64,000 nt of DNA from Penicillium oxalicum (taxonomy: Eukaryota > Ascomycota > Eurotiomycetes > Eurotiales > Aspergillaceae): NCBI RefSeq assembly GCF_001723175.1, contig NC_064654.1:2666001-2730000 (forward strand), read 5' to 3'. Position 1 is the first letter of the stretch; every line of letters begins with the position of its first letter. Positions 21,474 to 33,623 of the stretch are shown one piece after another. Under the pieces are notes generated by a model. It was given only the letters and a program-made list of their open reading frames with translations. It was not told the origin of the DNA and did no database searches. The translations under genes were made by a program, and so were the position numbers.

Positions 21474-24343
21474 AGACATCCCATACAACTGAGCAGAGTT
21501 CTCTAGTCCCCTTTCTGACGGCGGTGGGCACTGGAGGGGCGCTTCAGCAAGCTGCTCAGTCACGAGGACATTGGGCCGTCAAACGTGGCAGCAACAGATT
21601 GTAGATTGCAGACCGCAGTGGGACCATGACATGCACTCCCCTCTAAAATGTGCTGCACTTCGTTCCTCGAGGGCTGGGGAGGCCCGGAGTCTAGAGCACC
21701 GGGCAGCCCGCGAGAGACGATCGGGTCAATCCTCGGTTCATTCTTGCAATTCTTCCCAGTCTCATTCCCCACCAAATGGAGGCGGCAGAAACCAACGTCA
21801 TCGTCCGCCCACTCATGGGCTGGAGGGGCGAGTCTGGCATTGTCTAAGGGACCGTGCCCCGAGGACAGCTTCCTCCCCACAAGGCATGGTCAATGATCAA
21901 TATTGATGTTGGCCTCTTTCCGACCCGGGTGAATGCTTGTTAGTGCAGTCGGTCGAAAACCGACTCCTAGATGCCGGCTCGGGACATTCTTCTGCATGCC
22001 TAATGGGAACGCCGTTGCTGAGAAGCGCATCGTTTGCATGGTACCTGGGACTGGAAGTAGCAGGGAAAGCGCAAACAGGAGGAAGGTGGACACCGGCATG
22101 CCGATGTCTTTCGATACGATTCCCCGTCCCTGAGCATGATTTCCCGTTCCCCCAATTTCCCATTCCGGACTATTGTCCAAACGACGAGCTCTCTTCGGTT
22201 ACCTACGCTCGGTCGGCATATGGCCTTCGTCGTTGTTGAATGTAATCCTCCACGGGCGACGACGCTGTTCCACTCACACTGGTTTCTCTGCTACTCGGTG
22301 CCAGCATGGGCTCAAACTCGGCAAATTGTAATATGATGGATGCACCCTTGATCCACGCTGCCCTCCTCAGGCTGTTTCAACTCTTGGTAGTTGGTTCCCT
22401 TGGCCCAGTGCTATACTCTTTTAACCGATGGTCGCGGGCCCGTCGGTGATGGTCGTTGGTTCTGTTACTGCGAGGATTCTGAAGAGATCTTTCTTGCCGA
22501 GCTTTTCCCCCCTCAGAAAAGCAAAATCGCCCCTCCTCTCCATGACTCGGTTCCCCGGTCGAGGAAGACTCGAAGACGCTGCCAATCGGTTACGAAGTGA
22601 GGCTTGAAAGGGACTCCAATTCTACCACTACCATCTTGGGCGGCCCTCGACCCTCGACCAGCCCAGAGTCCGCAATTGGCGGATATTTGGAGAAATCTCG
22701 ATGGCGGGGTTCTCCAAAGGGCGACTGACCAACCCCGCATTGCCCAATCCTACCGCGGGACGGCCACGGCGAGAATAATAAGTCACAAAATCTTGGTTCT
22801 GCGACACACAGTCGTAGCTACGGCGGTTATGTCTCCATTTCCCGGCTAAATTTGAACAAGAAACTTTTTTTTTTCTACTTTTCCCCCCCCTTCAAGTGGG
22901 ATCATCCAATTGCGGCTTTTGTTGACCAGGGACAATGGCTGAAGAACGAGGATGGCGATTCTCCTCTCCAGTCTCAACTATGGCCACTTTCTCTTTCCCA
23001 GATCCTGACGCCGACAATCAAATTGATGATATGCCCTGAGGTCGGGGGGGCATGACTTTTGCGTCTGATTTCTTGTGCTGAGCCCATTGTCAAATGCGGA
23101 GGTACCGGTCGATTCGGACGGAGCGGGCACGGATCCTTCTCTGAGGTTCCGCAGCGATGACGATGGTCTTGTGATCGCGGTCGGCATTTTTTGCGAGCGC
23201 AATAATCAGAGGACTCGCTCAAGGTCCGTCGAGAAATCTCAAGAAGCGCACCGAACAGAGCAGCCACCGATAATTGATCGATCCGAACAATTGCGACAGA
23301 GGCCACACTCTACGATCGCTAATCCTTCGATCGGCAAAGAGTAGTGGTGGCAAGACAATTTTTCTTGCATCTTCCTCACAAATCAGGTGCTGCAAGGGGG
23401 GTCGCTGTCACGCGTAGATCACGCATGGAGCGAGGTTCAGTTTCATTGCGAGGACCGGTCATCCCTGGCGGGCGGGCTTGCCGAGCAAGCAGCATGGCAT
23501 TCTCGGCCTCGGGCGACTGCAGACGCAAGACTTCCATCATGCAGATTACTGCATGTTCAATTGCAAGCAAAATCCATGCATACAGACGTATGTACCAGAG
23601 ATATCCTCGAGAGAAGCAAGATCCGAAAGAGAGAAAAAAAAAGACTCTTGTCTTTGAAGATGGCAGGGTCAAGTCGGCGCACCCAGGGCTCTACGAGGGG
23701 ATGACTACAACCTACTTTCACAGGAACAGGCACAAGGACGGGACTTGGACGCGACGAGACAATTTTGCGTTTGACAATCAAGACGAGACATTTCACAAGA
23801 CATCGATACAATATGGAATCTTTGTAATCAAGTCTACGTGAAGTCAAACCCAGACCCCTCGGAAGAAAATTCATCCCTTCGACGAACAGACTGGTCCAAG
23901 GCCAGACATGTTACCGACGCGCTCTACCGAAGATTACCCGCGGCTTTGAAACACGTCTCTCATCTGCGGACCTGTGAGGATTACATTTATGGCGAAATGA
24001 TTGGGAAAATAACTTTGAGAAATGGATGATATTTTCAGATGCTTTGTCTCCCAATTGATGCGCAGTCCATACCAGGCCTTATAGGCAACAATAAAAGAAT
24101 AAAAAAGTATGAAGGTAAAAGGGTACTGAGAATCGAAAGCGCCATGGAGGAGAGAAGAGCACAGGCTGAAACGAAACAAAAGATGTCAAAAAGAATGCAA
24201 ACACAGGAGGTATAGTGGAAACAAGGAGAATGCAGAAGAAAAAAACAAAGACTTCGAGCGGTACAAGATTATCATTAGCAATAACGTTGGTGATATTTTC
24301 GCGAGGCTTGCGCAGGAGTTGTATTTTTTGGCGTGCGGCATAA

Positions 24344-26867
24344 TTAGACCCCCTCCGCACTACCGCTCTCGGCATATGTAGTATTCCCATGCTCAGGGCC
24401 TGCCCCATGCATGCTGTGATTGTTGGGCATGCGCCCAACGAGCTTGTCCATGATATCGTCCGGGGGTAAGAGACCATCGAAGTGATGTGGCTGTTGCGAC
24501 TCGCGTGGAACAGAGGCGTGGTGCTCATTTTGGTATGGAATGTGGTGGGCTTGATGGTGGTAGTTGTTCTCGCCGACATCGCCGGCGAGGGAGCTGGAGT
24601 GTGCACCCCAAGAAGTCTGGCCATTGCTCATGTCATCCAGACACTGTGTGTTACTAGGAAAGAACCCGTTCAGGACGCTGTGACTGTCGTGCAGATTGAC
24701 CCCATGCGACTGGGTTGATACATAGTGGCCGCCATCGTGGCCCATACTGTAGGGAAGGCCTGCGTGAGAGAGCGGCATATCGTGCATGTTCATCATCAAG
24801 GGCCCGCCACTAGAGACATTCAGGATCGACGCCTGAGATGTTTCGGGGGCCAGGGTGACAGGGAAGGAGTCGAGCACGGAGGTCACCGCTGTCTTCTCGC
24901 CCAGGGTGTGCTCAGGTTTGGTGATCGACGACAGGTAGTCGAGGTGGCTAGATGTGCTGAACATGTTGGCCACATTATCGTGAGAGGAGGCGTACATGGG
25001 CCATTGCGATTGTGTCTGACTGTGGTGATGAAGAAGATCGTGGGCTTGCGGCGTCTGGTAAACACTTTGCGAGGGCTTGTTGAGCAAGATGGAGTCCAAG
25101 GACAAAGGAGGAAGATCCACCCCAGAGTTCGGGTGGGGACTGTTGGTTGAAGTTCGTTCAGGATGGGGAATCAAGCGGCGCCAAGTAGTGGTCCCGACTT
25201 CCCCAGGTCGAGTCTGACGGAATTTCCAGACCAGAATGGCCATACGCTCGCTCTCATGGCCATCGCCCTGGTATTGATTGGCAAGACGGCGGGAGCTTGG
25301 TGGTACCGCCCGAATTTCTTGAACTGCGGACAGGGAACGCAAGAAGCGACGAGTGCGCTCGTCAGTGGACTGAATATTCTCGGGGTTTGCAGAGTCCTCG
25401 GCAATACGCTTATCTTGCGTCAACTCTGTGAATACTTTGGCCCACCACGAAGACTCAAACAAGGGCTTCACTTTGGTTGACTGAGGCTGCGAGAAGGGCT
25501 GACAGCTTTCCCGGAGCTCTCGACCATCTTCATAGAGGCGAGTATCACAGGTCCAACCTTCCATCTGATTGACCATGAGCACATCGCCGGCAGTGGGGTG
25601 GCCAAAGTCCAATTCAAGTTGGATGCCCAGCTTCGAGCCGGAGGGTGGAAAGTCTGTCATAAGCTCCAAGTTCACCTCAAGCATGATAATGTCACAGTCC
25701 AGAGGACCATCGAGCTGATCCATGACACAGGCCAGGTGGGGAAATGAGGAGCGCCATCCACTGACGTTCTCAAGGGGCATGGGAGGAGCATTGGGGTGAT
25801 GCAGATCGCCTTGGAGGCGAGTGTATGTATGCAGAGCCTTGTCAATACGATTCGCTTGCTGAGGTGCACTGACCCACATGTCAAAGCCGAAGCCATGGAT
25901 GTTCTTGGTGCTAACATCCTGCATGTTGGATGGCAGAGGGTAGTGTGGTGGCGGAAGGTCACCGTAAGGCTGCATCGCTCTCATGTGATGAGAATGATAT
26001 TGAGAATGGCCGTGCGCACCATATTGGCTTACAGCCGGCTGGTGATCGATGGACGCACGCCATTTGGGGCCTACTGCCGACATATGCGCGCTGGAGCGCT
26101 CAGTGGACTGTTCACGGACAAGGCGTTCCCCTGGCGAATGATTGGATGTTAGCCTATGAATATCTTCTTTGTAGCCGAAATAGTCTCGGAATCCCAACTC
26201 ACAATCGGGGTCACCCTTGAGGAAGGAGTCGAGCACTTGAAGATGACTGGAAACCTGCTTTCTGGTTCGTCGCTTGCCGGTCAACTTGAAGATGTACTCG
26301 GCAATGAGCTCGTTTCGTCCATAAGACTTTCCACGCTCGGACCATTTTCTCCGGCCCATTGGGGGATTGGCTTCCAGCGCTGAATTGATTTGAAGAGGTC
26401 AGCGTGAGTATTGATGACACTGGTGGTGACTTGGGGAATCTACCTTGCTGGAAAGCATCCTCCAACTCGTCAGACCAAACGGGCTCACCATCTTTACCAG
26501 TGTCACGTCGAGGTCGAGCACGGTACTCCAAATACTTCTGAGACTTCAGGTAACTGCGTCCCCGTCGAGGTGCCATGTTTGGCCCAACTGAATTGAGTCG
26601 ACGCAACTTCCTGGCATGCAGTCGAGCGGCCACAGCCTGTTGATTCAGGCCCGTGGAAGGGTGAGCAGCAATCGAATGCTGAGGGTACTTGTAGGCCAAG
26701 TGCTGCAGACGATCATCTCGACTCGTATGACCATGGACGAGGCTGTCTGAATATGACTGAACATTTCCAGACGTGTTCTGGAGGGCCCGCTCTGAATGGC
26801 CACTCACTGTCTCCAGGGACGGCTGATGCTGAGGCACAAGGCACTCGGGTTGCCAGTTGGCAGCCAT
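24344..26867 (-). CDS. abaA: AbaA, TEA/ATTS-domain regulator of conidiation
   Basis: Complement of exons 26867..26444, 26379..26203 and 26130..24344, 795 aa, about the size of A. nidulans AbaA. The TEA DNA-binding domain spans roughly residues 127-195: [18 protein letters not shown], then [20 protein letters not shown] and [17 protein letters not shown]. The rest is rich in His, Gln, Ser and Pro, typical of an activation region. AbaA acts between BrlA and WetA and is needed for phialide differentiation. Start at 26867 (MAANWQPEC) is preferred to the in-frame ATG at 26879 because it matches the AbaA N-terminus. The 72-bp second intron (26131-26202) has no in-frame stop; splicing restores GDPDWERLVREQ, the family sequence. 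Upstream CATTCC boxes suggest autoregulation. Confidence 0.96.
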
Positions 26868-28066
26868 GGAGCGTGGCAAGGACGGGCTTCTCCCAAAAGA
26901 ATGACGGATTCCAAAGAGGAGGGGAAGCTGAGAGGCACCGTCGAATGCTTACTACCTGGTAAAGAACGCAGAGGTTTTGAGGAGAATGTCAGAACCTGGG
27001 AGAGAGAATGTGAGAGCGAGCACGATGGTGTTTATAGGGAAGCATACCTCCCACCCCATTCAGAGAGGGGTGGAGGTCCTGCTCCTCGTCGCAGCATTGC
27101 TAGACTGCTCTCCAGGTTCGACCAGGCCTGGCATCACGTCCCTCGAACGCCAACGGTCACCCTCCTGGAACAGCGACCCTGTGCCCTAGCGAGCCTTCGG
27201 CGCGTCCAGGCACCCAACGCGGAGCAGATTAGGACAAACCGGTCGGTCGTCCTTGCCGCAGCAAATCAGGAGACCTGGAAGGGCACGACACGAAGATGTA
27301 CGCAAGGGATGGCTGGACGGGCACGGTCCAGTGATGAGTGAGTCGGAGATTTTGAGCTCCACGAAGCAATTCCCGAGCAATTCCTGAGCACCATCAGCGA
27401 AGCCATTGTTGACAATCACCGACTCTTGCCAGTGGCGACTGAAGGTCGGCAGGAATGCTGAGTGATGAGCGCAGACTCCCTATTTGCTCGATGGTGAGGA
27501 ATGCAACACTACTCTCAACAGTCATCGGCGTTGGAATGTAGGTTTCCAAGGACCTCGTCCATGGTCCGGGCCCCGTCGTGTAGCATTGGCCCCATCGCAC
27601 ATCTTGTTCTTTCAATCATATCAGGCGAGTCGTAAATTCACACGGTGCGATCAAGAAAGGTAGAGGGGGGATGAGTGAAGGTCGCGGGGACTCAGGGCGG
27701 GCGACCTAGACTTAAAGGGTTACACAGGGTAAAGAAAGGGAATCAAGTGGGAGGCACGTTTCAAGAAGCACACGAGCTTGGCGGATCACAACGAATGCAA
27801 GCGTCAATTTGACAGCCGCAGGAACGTGTTCGGGGGTATCTCTATTCACTGGATCATAGTGCAGGTACATAATCAAGGTAGTCAGAAGTGATTAATCCAG
27901 GCAAAGCAAAGCGTGGAGGCGTGTAAGAGTGTATGATTCTGCTTTTCCCCCCCACCACCACCACGCAAGGGATGCGCTGTCTCCATCTTTGCGAGGCCTC
28001 AGCCAATCCCACTCGACACTCTTCTCTCGTAGGGAGCGCCCTCAGAAGGGATCAAGTAGCAGGACC
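26868..28066. other. abaA upstream region and mrd1 3' end
   Basis: About 1.2 kb with no gene supported. Besides the CATTCC boxes it has AGAGGGG at 27064-27070 and 27662-27668, matching the BrlA response element MRAGGGR. Confidence 0.5.
27452..27538 (-). promoter_or_regulatory. three CATTCC AbaA response elements
   Basis: GGAATG on the plus strand (CATTCC on the abaA sense strand) at 27452-27457, 27498-27503 and 27533-27538, about 585-670 bp upstream of the abaA start. CATTCY is the established AbaA binding consensus. Confidence 0.55.
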
Positions 28067-30975
28067 TCATGCCTCATCCTCGTCTCCTCCCCCTACTGTG
28101 AACTTCTTACGCCCTCCGCTAGTGAGCTGTTGAAGCTTGACCCTGTCTACCTGCTCTCCCACCTTCTTTTCAATCTTCGCGATCTCTTCCTCGGCATCAA
28201 TTGCTTCTTCGTTGGCGAATTCCAGAACAAGTCGGCGGCCAAGCAAATGGGTGTTTTTCAATGCGTCCATCGCATTCTCGGCTTCCCGGGCACTGATAAA
28301 GTCGGCGAAACCAAAACCACGAGCGGACCGATCGAACTTCTGCGGGACTCGCACAGAGCGAAGTTGGCCATAGGCTCCAAACAATGCACGAATGTCTTTC
28401 TTGGTGACCTGGAATGGCAAGTTCTTGATGATGATCTTGGTCCGTCGGGCCGCAATCTTCTTCGCGGTATCCTCCCGTCTCCGTTCCTCGGCAGCATCCA
28501 TGCCCTTGTGGGAGGCGCGGATCACAAGCTCATGCTGATCAAGCTTGTACCCATTCATAGCCGCGAGAGCTGCCTGAGCTTGTGCCTTGGTTTTGAACTC
28601 CGCAAAGCCAAAGCCCATACTGAGAGTCTGTCCGGGCCGCTTGGGATCTGGCTTGGTCTTGATGCGGCCGGTCACAAATCCTTCCAGAGGACGGAAAACC
28701 TCCAGGAACCGTTCGTTTGTAGTGGCAAAGTTCAAGTTCTTGATGAACAAAGTTGAAGTGATGCCTGTATCGGGCTCATCTGCCGCGAAAGTATCTGATG
28801 TAGAGAACCCTTGCGACTTGGCCTGGGTCTCGGGAACAGCCGTGACCTGAGCAGTCCCGTCGAATAAATTCTTGGGCGCTTTCTCCAAGAAAAGAATGGA
28901 GTCGCCGATTTTCCGATAGGCGAGACCTTTGAACGCAGCCTGAGCCTGATCGGGCCTGGCAAACTCCACAATGGCAATGGTGCCGCTGGGAGGCATGAGG
29001 AGCCGTGTGATCTGGCCGTAGGGTTCAAACAGACTGCGTAGGTCAGAGGATTTGACCCCAAAAGAAAAGTTCTTCACCAAGATGGCGGTATTGCCACGCT
29101 CACGTTCCTTGAATGCTTCAATGTTGACTCCGTTGGATGCAAAGTAAGCCTTGGTCTCTTGGATGACGTGGGTCTCGGCGTGCGCTTGCTTCACTGCAGC
29201 GTCTGAAGATGTCGGGTCGAGGAGATCCGCTTTACTGACACCGAGCCTGTCGGCGACTGAGGACATGACAGCGTCGGCCTACATATCTATTAGTATATAA
29301 TGTGGTTCGCCTTACGGACGGAGACATAACTCACATTCATGTACAGAGAATTCCAACTAAAAGTAGACGAAGTGGCACCCAATTTACGTTTTATTTGCTT
29401 CTGTTTCTTCAAGGGGAGTTTTGACAGTTCCACATCGTCAATCTTGTAGGTCTTCTTTGCCGTGGCAGGTAGAATGTGTAATAACCGTCCCTGGAAGTGC
29501 TTCCCATCCAGAGCACGATATGCCTCGATAGCTGCATCGGCATTTGTGTACTGGATGTAGGCAAACCCTTTGCTGGTTTCAGTCCGAGTATCAAAAGCGA
29601 CGTGAATCTATTTCATCATTAGCACTTTGTCAACAAACAATCATCAATGTTTTGTGTAAAGTGTGTGCGGGGATGAGGCTCTTCAGGAAACCGAGAAGCA
29701 TCTACTAAAATCTCTCGCCTGGTGACATCACTTGCTTTTGCATAAGCTGTCCCTATCAGGATAATCATCATTCGAGCACTCCGCCAGAGCATGCACGATA
29801 GCACATGATGGCATGGAAAGTGGATGGATGGGTGGGTGGGAGAAAGGGGTGGGAAGGGTGTTACAAACCTCATCGAGTTTCCCAAACGGAGCAAAAATCG
29901 GCTCAAGGTCCGCATCCGTGATGTCGTAAGCTAAATTCCGTAGGAACAAGCGTGCAGACTCCCGGATGAGCTCAACGTTTGGGTCAGGCTTCTCAGGCTC
30001 GGGTTCAGGCTCGGCAGTGTCGGTATCCTGCATTGAGACTTCTTGACGAGCCGGTTGAACTTCACCATCGAAGGCGGTGGTTCGTGATTCTCCCTGCTCA
30101 AAGACGGGTGACTCAGCTGGTTGAGCAGCTTTCTGTTGATCAAAGTCAGCCTGCTCTTCCTCATCCAAAAGGCCAAGGAGCCGGCTAGTCTTCGACCGAA
30201 GCCAGTCACTATCTGATACTGGAGCTGCTTCGCCAGCTGCGGACTGCGACATCTCCTGTGGTTCTGTGGTTGCCTCGGTCTCTTCCTCGACCTCAAGCTC
30301 TTCTGAGACCTGAGGTTCATCACTCTTGATGTGATTAAGGGATTCTTGCAAGCGAGCTTTCTTGGGGTGTGAAGGAAGTTCCTCGGTGTGTTTGATTTCC
30401 TGGGGTTGGGGGTTAGTTGGAGGCTCGGCTTGCTGAGCAGCCATAGCCATTGCGGTGGTGTCATCATTCGCCCAAGTCCTTGTCTTAGAGGCCTGAGTCA
30501 AGGCAAGATACTCCTGTAACTTGGGATCCTGACGCTGAGCGTCGGCCTCGCGTTTACGTTTGAGGACATTCTCCACGTCATTGCTGGGATCCAGTCTCCT
30601 TGTGGGATGAGAGCGCTCTGTGGATTTAGAATCAATCTACGGTGATACTGGTCAGTCTCAAGAAAAACTGAACTGGTCAGCGGGGAACGCAGGCACAAGA
30701 AAGAAGAAGGGTAATAAGCAGCAAGAGCTGGCGAAGGTGTAACATACCGGTCGGGCAAGATCTACCGAGATCCTGGACATCTTCATGTAGGTCCTATTGA
30801 AGTACTTCACAGCATCCAGAGCGGCTTCATTGCTCTTAAAACCAACGAACCCCATCCGCCTCTTAGGCAAGACGTGAGCGTCTGTCACTGTGAATCGACC
30901 TGCAAAATGACTGCGAAGCTGCTCATTCGAGCAGGTAGGCGGAAGCCCACTGACAAACACCCGAGTGTTCTCCAT
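28067..30975 (-). CDS. mrd1: Mrd1, multiple RNA-binding-domain protein of the pre-rRNA processome
   Basis: Complement of exons 30975..30748, 30636..29869, 29607..29335 and 29278..28067, 826 aa, all phase 0. Five RRMs are visible. RRM1 is at about 4-76 (TRVFVSGLPP, MGFVGFKS). RRM2 is at about 303-380, across an intron (LFLRNLAYDITDADL, GFAYIQYT). RRM3 is at about 487-557 (AILVKNFSFG). RRM4 is at about 605-690 (TLFIKNLNFATT, GFGFAEF). RRM5 is at about 710-790 (IIIKNLPFQVTKKDI, GFGFADF). Number and order match Mrd1/RBM19. An acidic linker lies between RRM1 and RRM2. Mrd1 associates with the 35S pre-rRNA and U3 snoRNA and is needed for 18S rRNA release in the nucleolus. The intron interrupting RRM2 is 261 bp, the longest in this gene. 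It shares a 278-bp divergent promoter with the LC8 gene. Confidence 0.95.
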
Positions 30976-31253
30976 GGTGACTGTTCGCTGCTGTGAGAGA
31001 CTTCGACAGTGCAATCGAAAAAAAGGATGAACAAAATTTTTTTTTCTGTCGCCTTGTATAGGCCGAGGGCGGTAAGACGGTCCCACCGGTGGAGACCTAG
31101 AACATTCCGGCAATACCCACCCAGAACAGGGCGGTGAAGCCAAACGCTGGGTGCGATATCGCGCTGCCGCACTGCGCGGGGCGTCGTTGAGTCTACTCCA
31201 GATAATATCAATACAAATCTACCAACGCAGAGTCTGCGACAACAAGTGCAAAT
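30976..31253. promoter_or_regulatory. shared divergent promoter of mrd1 and nudG
   Basis: 278 bp separate the two ATG codons on opposite strands, so both promoters and 5' leaders must fit here. It has a T/A run (31033-31046). No canonical TATA was placed with confidence. Confidence 0.6.
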
Positions 31254-31892
31254 ATGGCAACTGAGAAGAAGGACAAGATGGAAGGTAAGTTATGCCAGCG
31301 GAAGCTCACGAGCCAGCTCTGACCCGTTTCTGTGCAGCTCAAATCAAGTCCGTCGACATGGTATGCGAAACCGAGCTGAGGTGAATTCGGAGAATTTGAG
31401 GTCTCACACACTTGACTAGACGGAGGACATGCAGCAAGAAGCTATTTCGCTTGGTATGAGCTCAGTCTCGATTGTTGAATCATCCTGGAAATTGCTGCTG
31501 ATATCTGGTAGCGATCGAGGCCATGGAGAAGTATCACATTGAAAAGGTATGTGTGCCTCGATCTCTTTGATACTGTATCATGTCAGGCTCAATGCTAATT
31601 CTGCCCGAATCTTCAAGGATATTGCCCAGCACATTAAGAAAGAAGTTCGTCATCGGCCATTAAAACTTTCACCCATCTGTTCTACCGCTGACAGTGTCAA
31701 CAGTTCGACTCTCGAAAGGGTGCTACTTGGCATTGCGTCGTGGGCCGCAACTTTGGAAGCTTTGTTACACACGGTTAGTCTGGCATAGCACAGTCGTGCG
31801 GTCAGGGGCTAATGATGCGCTGTACAGAAACAAAGCATTTCATCTACTTCTACCTCGGTCACTGCGCCATTCTGCTTTTCAAGACCCAATGA
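31254..31892 (+). CDS. nudG: cytoplasmic dynein light chain LC8
   Basis: Seven exons: 31254..31284, 31338..31360, 31420..31453, 31512..31546, 31618..31644, 31704..31773 and 31828..31892, giving 94 aa. Every phase closes. The product has the LC8 landmarks: SVDMTEDMQQEAISLA, EKYHIEKDIAQHIKKEFD, WHCVVGRNFGSFVTHE and the C-terminal FYLGHCAILLFKTQ. LC8 is a homodimeric hub on the dynein intermediate chain and other partners. In A. nidulans its gene nudG is needed for nuclear migration. The exons are only 23-70 nt, so no ORF longer than a fragment exists and ORF scanning would miss the gene. Confidence 0.95.
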
Positions 31893-32353
31893 ACGGCAAT
31901 ACTCACGCGTCAGAGACAATTACTCTGTTTTCTTGCCTTACGTGGCCTTCTCGGGCGTTGCTCACCCATGGTGACCTTGGTACCGAACCATGTGGCCTGG
32001 CTTGCAGCTCTTGTGCTGCGATAACGTTTTGTCGAAACCCCTCGTTGCATCTGTACACACCTCTATTTTCTTTTTCATTATATCCAACTGCAGAGTAGAT
32101 TCATATCTTTGAGAAATTTACTATCAGCCTCAAAGCCTTTTGTGTAGAATTCCTCCCCCTTTAGATTGTTGCATGGCGGCCGAGCTGGAGGTTCTTCGCC
32201 AAGGCGTGTCTTGGGTAATTGGATCACATGGAATCACGTGCCATTTGCCAAGTAGCCAAGCCACAGCGCCCCCCAATGCGTTACGCATCCTCTCCTAAAT
32301 ACGTTGCCTGTCTTAATTCAGCCTGTCCCTCATTTTGAACTCCAGTATTCACC
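31893..32353. other. intergenic between nudG and the zinc-ribbon gene
   Basis: 3' UTR of nudG and promoter of the next plus-strand gene. No further gene seen. Confidence 0.5.
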
Positions 32354-33306
32354 ATGGCAATCTGTATCACTTTTGGCACACATGGTAAGTCACTGATGTA
32401 TTTATCATTCGACTGTCTTTCACGATCCAATTGTACCAAAGAGCAGCACCGACGTTCCACTTGTAACTTGCGGATCTGATCCACCCGCTCTCTGTATATT
32501 CCGCTTGATCATCTGACGTGTCTGTGTCCTTAGAGTTCACCTCCATGTTGGAGGGCTACGAGAATGTCCGAGCTTACTGCTATAACTGTGAGTACAAATC
32601 GCTAGCACATTCACAAAAAGATCTATTTATTTCCTCCTCAAATACTCTGGATCTACCATCGAAGGCTAACACCATTCTTAGGCCAACACTGGAATGGCCA
32701 CTGTCTAACGCGATGGTACGTGACCGAGCCAATATGATGTCGTCGACGATGAGATAAACGACCTCCCGATGAATCTCAGCTAACAGAAATTCTACAGGCC
32801 CTTTTTCACTATATGCTTCATTGTAAGCATCAAGCCGCCTTTTTAATTAGGAGGGTCATCTCCAGGCAGCATTACTGGTACTAACTCAAGGTTTCTGTCT
32901 TAAGCCCCTGATCCCTCTTTCTACCCACAAGTACAAGGTTAGTATTGTTCCCACTCCCGTCAGTCCATCCTAGGCGCTCGCCCCTAGTATCGTCGCAACC
33001 TTGAATGAGAAGCTCAGTCGCTGACTTGACCCGCAGGAAGTCACATGCTACACTTGTCGCTTTACTCAAGATCTTCGGTAAGTTCCGACAAGAAGATCAA
33101 AATATCCCCATCGAAAGTGATCGTGAGCCTCATACTTGTCTAGGGATCGACCGGATATCACTCCGGAGACTCGACCGCCGCCTCACATGCAGTACGGGCC
33201 CCAGCCTCCGCCCGGGGCCCAGTGGCAGCAGCAGCAACAGCAGCCTCAGTTGCAACCGCCCCCTGTGGCTCATGGAGCCAAGCCGTCGCATGAGACTTAC
33301 CAGTGA
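32354..33306 (+). CDS. small zinc-ribbon protein with Gln/Pro tail
   Basis: Seven exons: 32354..32384, 32534..32587, 32682..32715, 32798..32822, 32905..32937, 33037..33077 and 33144..33306, giving 126 aa. Two Cys pairs frame the domain: CYNC (about residues 26-29) and CYTC (about 65-68). Between them lie HWNGHC..RW and a hydrophobic PFFTICFIPLIPLSTHKYKEV. This is the zinc-ribbon family common in fungi, with a LITAF-like arrangement of a membrane-leaning stretch between two CxxC knuckles. The tail after residue 75 is Pro/Gln-rich (QWQQQQQQPQ). Function in this family is not established. Like nudG it is broken into 25-54-nt internal exons and is invisible as an ORF. Confidence 0.82.
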
Positions 33307-33623
33307 CGAGGCAGGAGTATCTGTTCAATCTTATTTCATGTTTCCAATTGTGTAGCATGTTAGCACTAGGTGGCTTGTCCCTTTGATCTCAAAGTGCTTT
33401 CTGGCGTTGGTGGGTTTCTTTCGAAGCTCGAGAGATGTTTCTTTTTTCCCTCTTCTTTATCTTGAGTGTAACCAGTCTGTGAATCGAATGGGAAGTCATT
33501 TATTTGAAATCACGCTATTACTAGTATAGTAAGGGGTATAAAAAAAGATGAAGCAGAGTCAAGAACCAAAAGAAAAAAAGAGAAGCCCAACATCCAACAA
33601 TATCACAACACCTCGTCTCGTCT
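33307..33623. other. convergent 3' intergenic region
   Basis: Between the stops of the zinc-ribbon gene (+) and the urea transporter (-). Nothing else seen. Confidence 0.5.

Larger units (their letters stand above)
20622..24343. other. 3.7-kb non-coding region upstream of xyrA and downstream of abaA
   Basis: Both flanking genes are on the minus strand. It holds the xyrA promoter with GGCTAAA boxes, an (ATC)10 repeat and two palindromes. A fourth GGCTAAA lies at 22844-22850. ORFs up to 165 codons occur but show no recognisable domain or clean intron structure. Confidence 0.5.
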
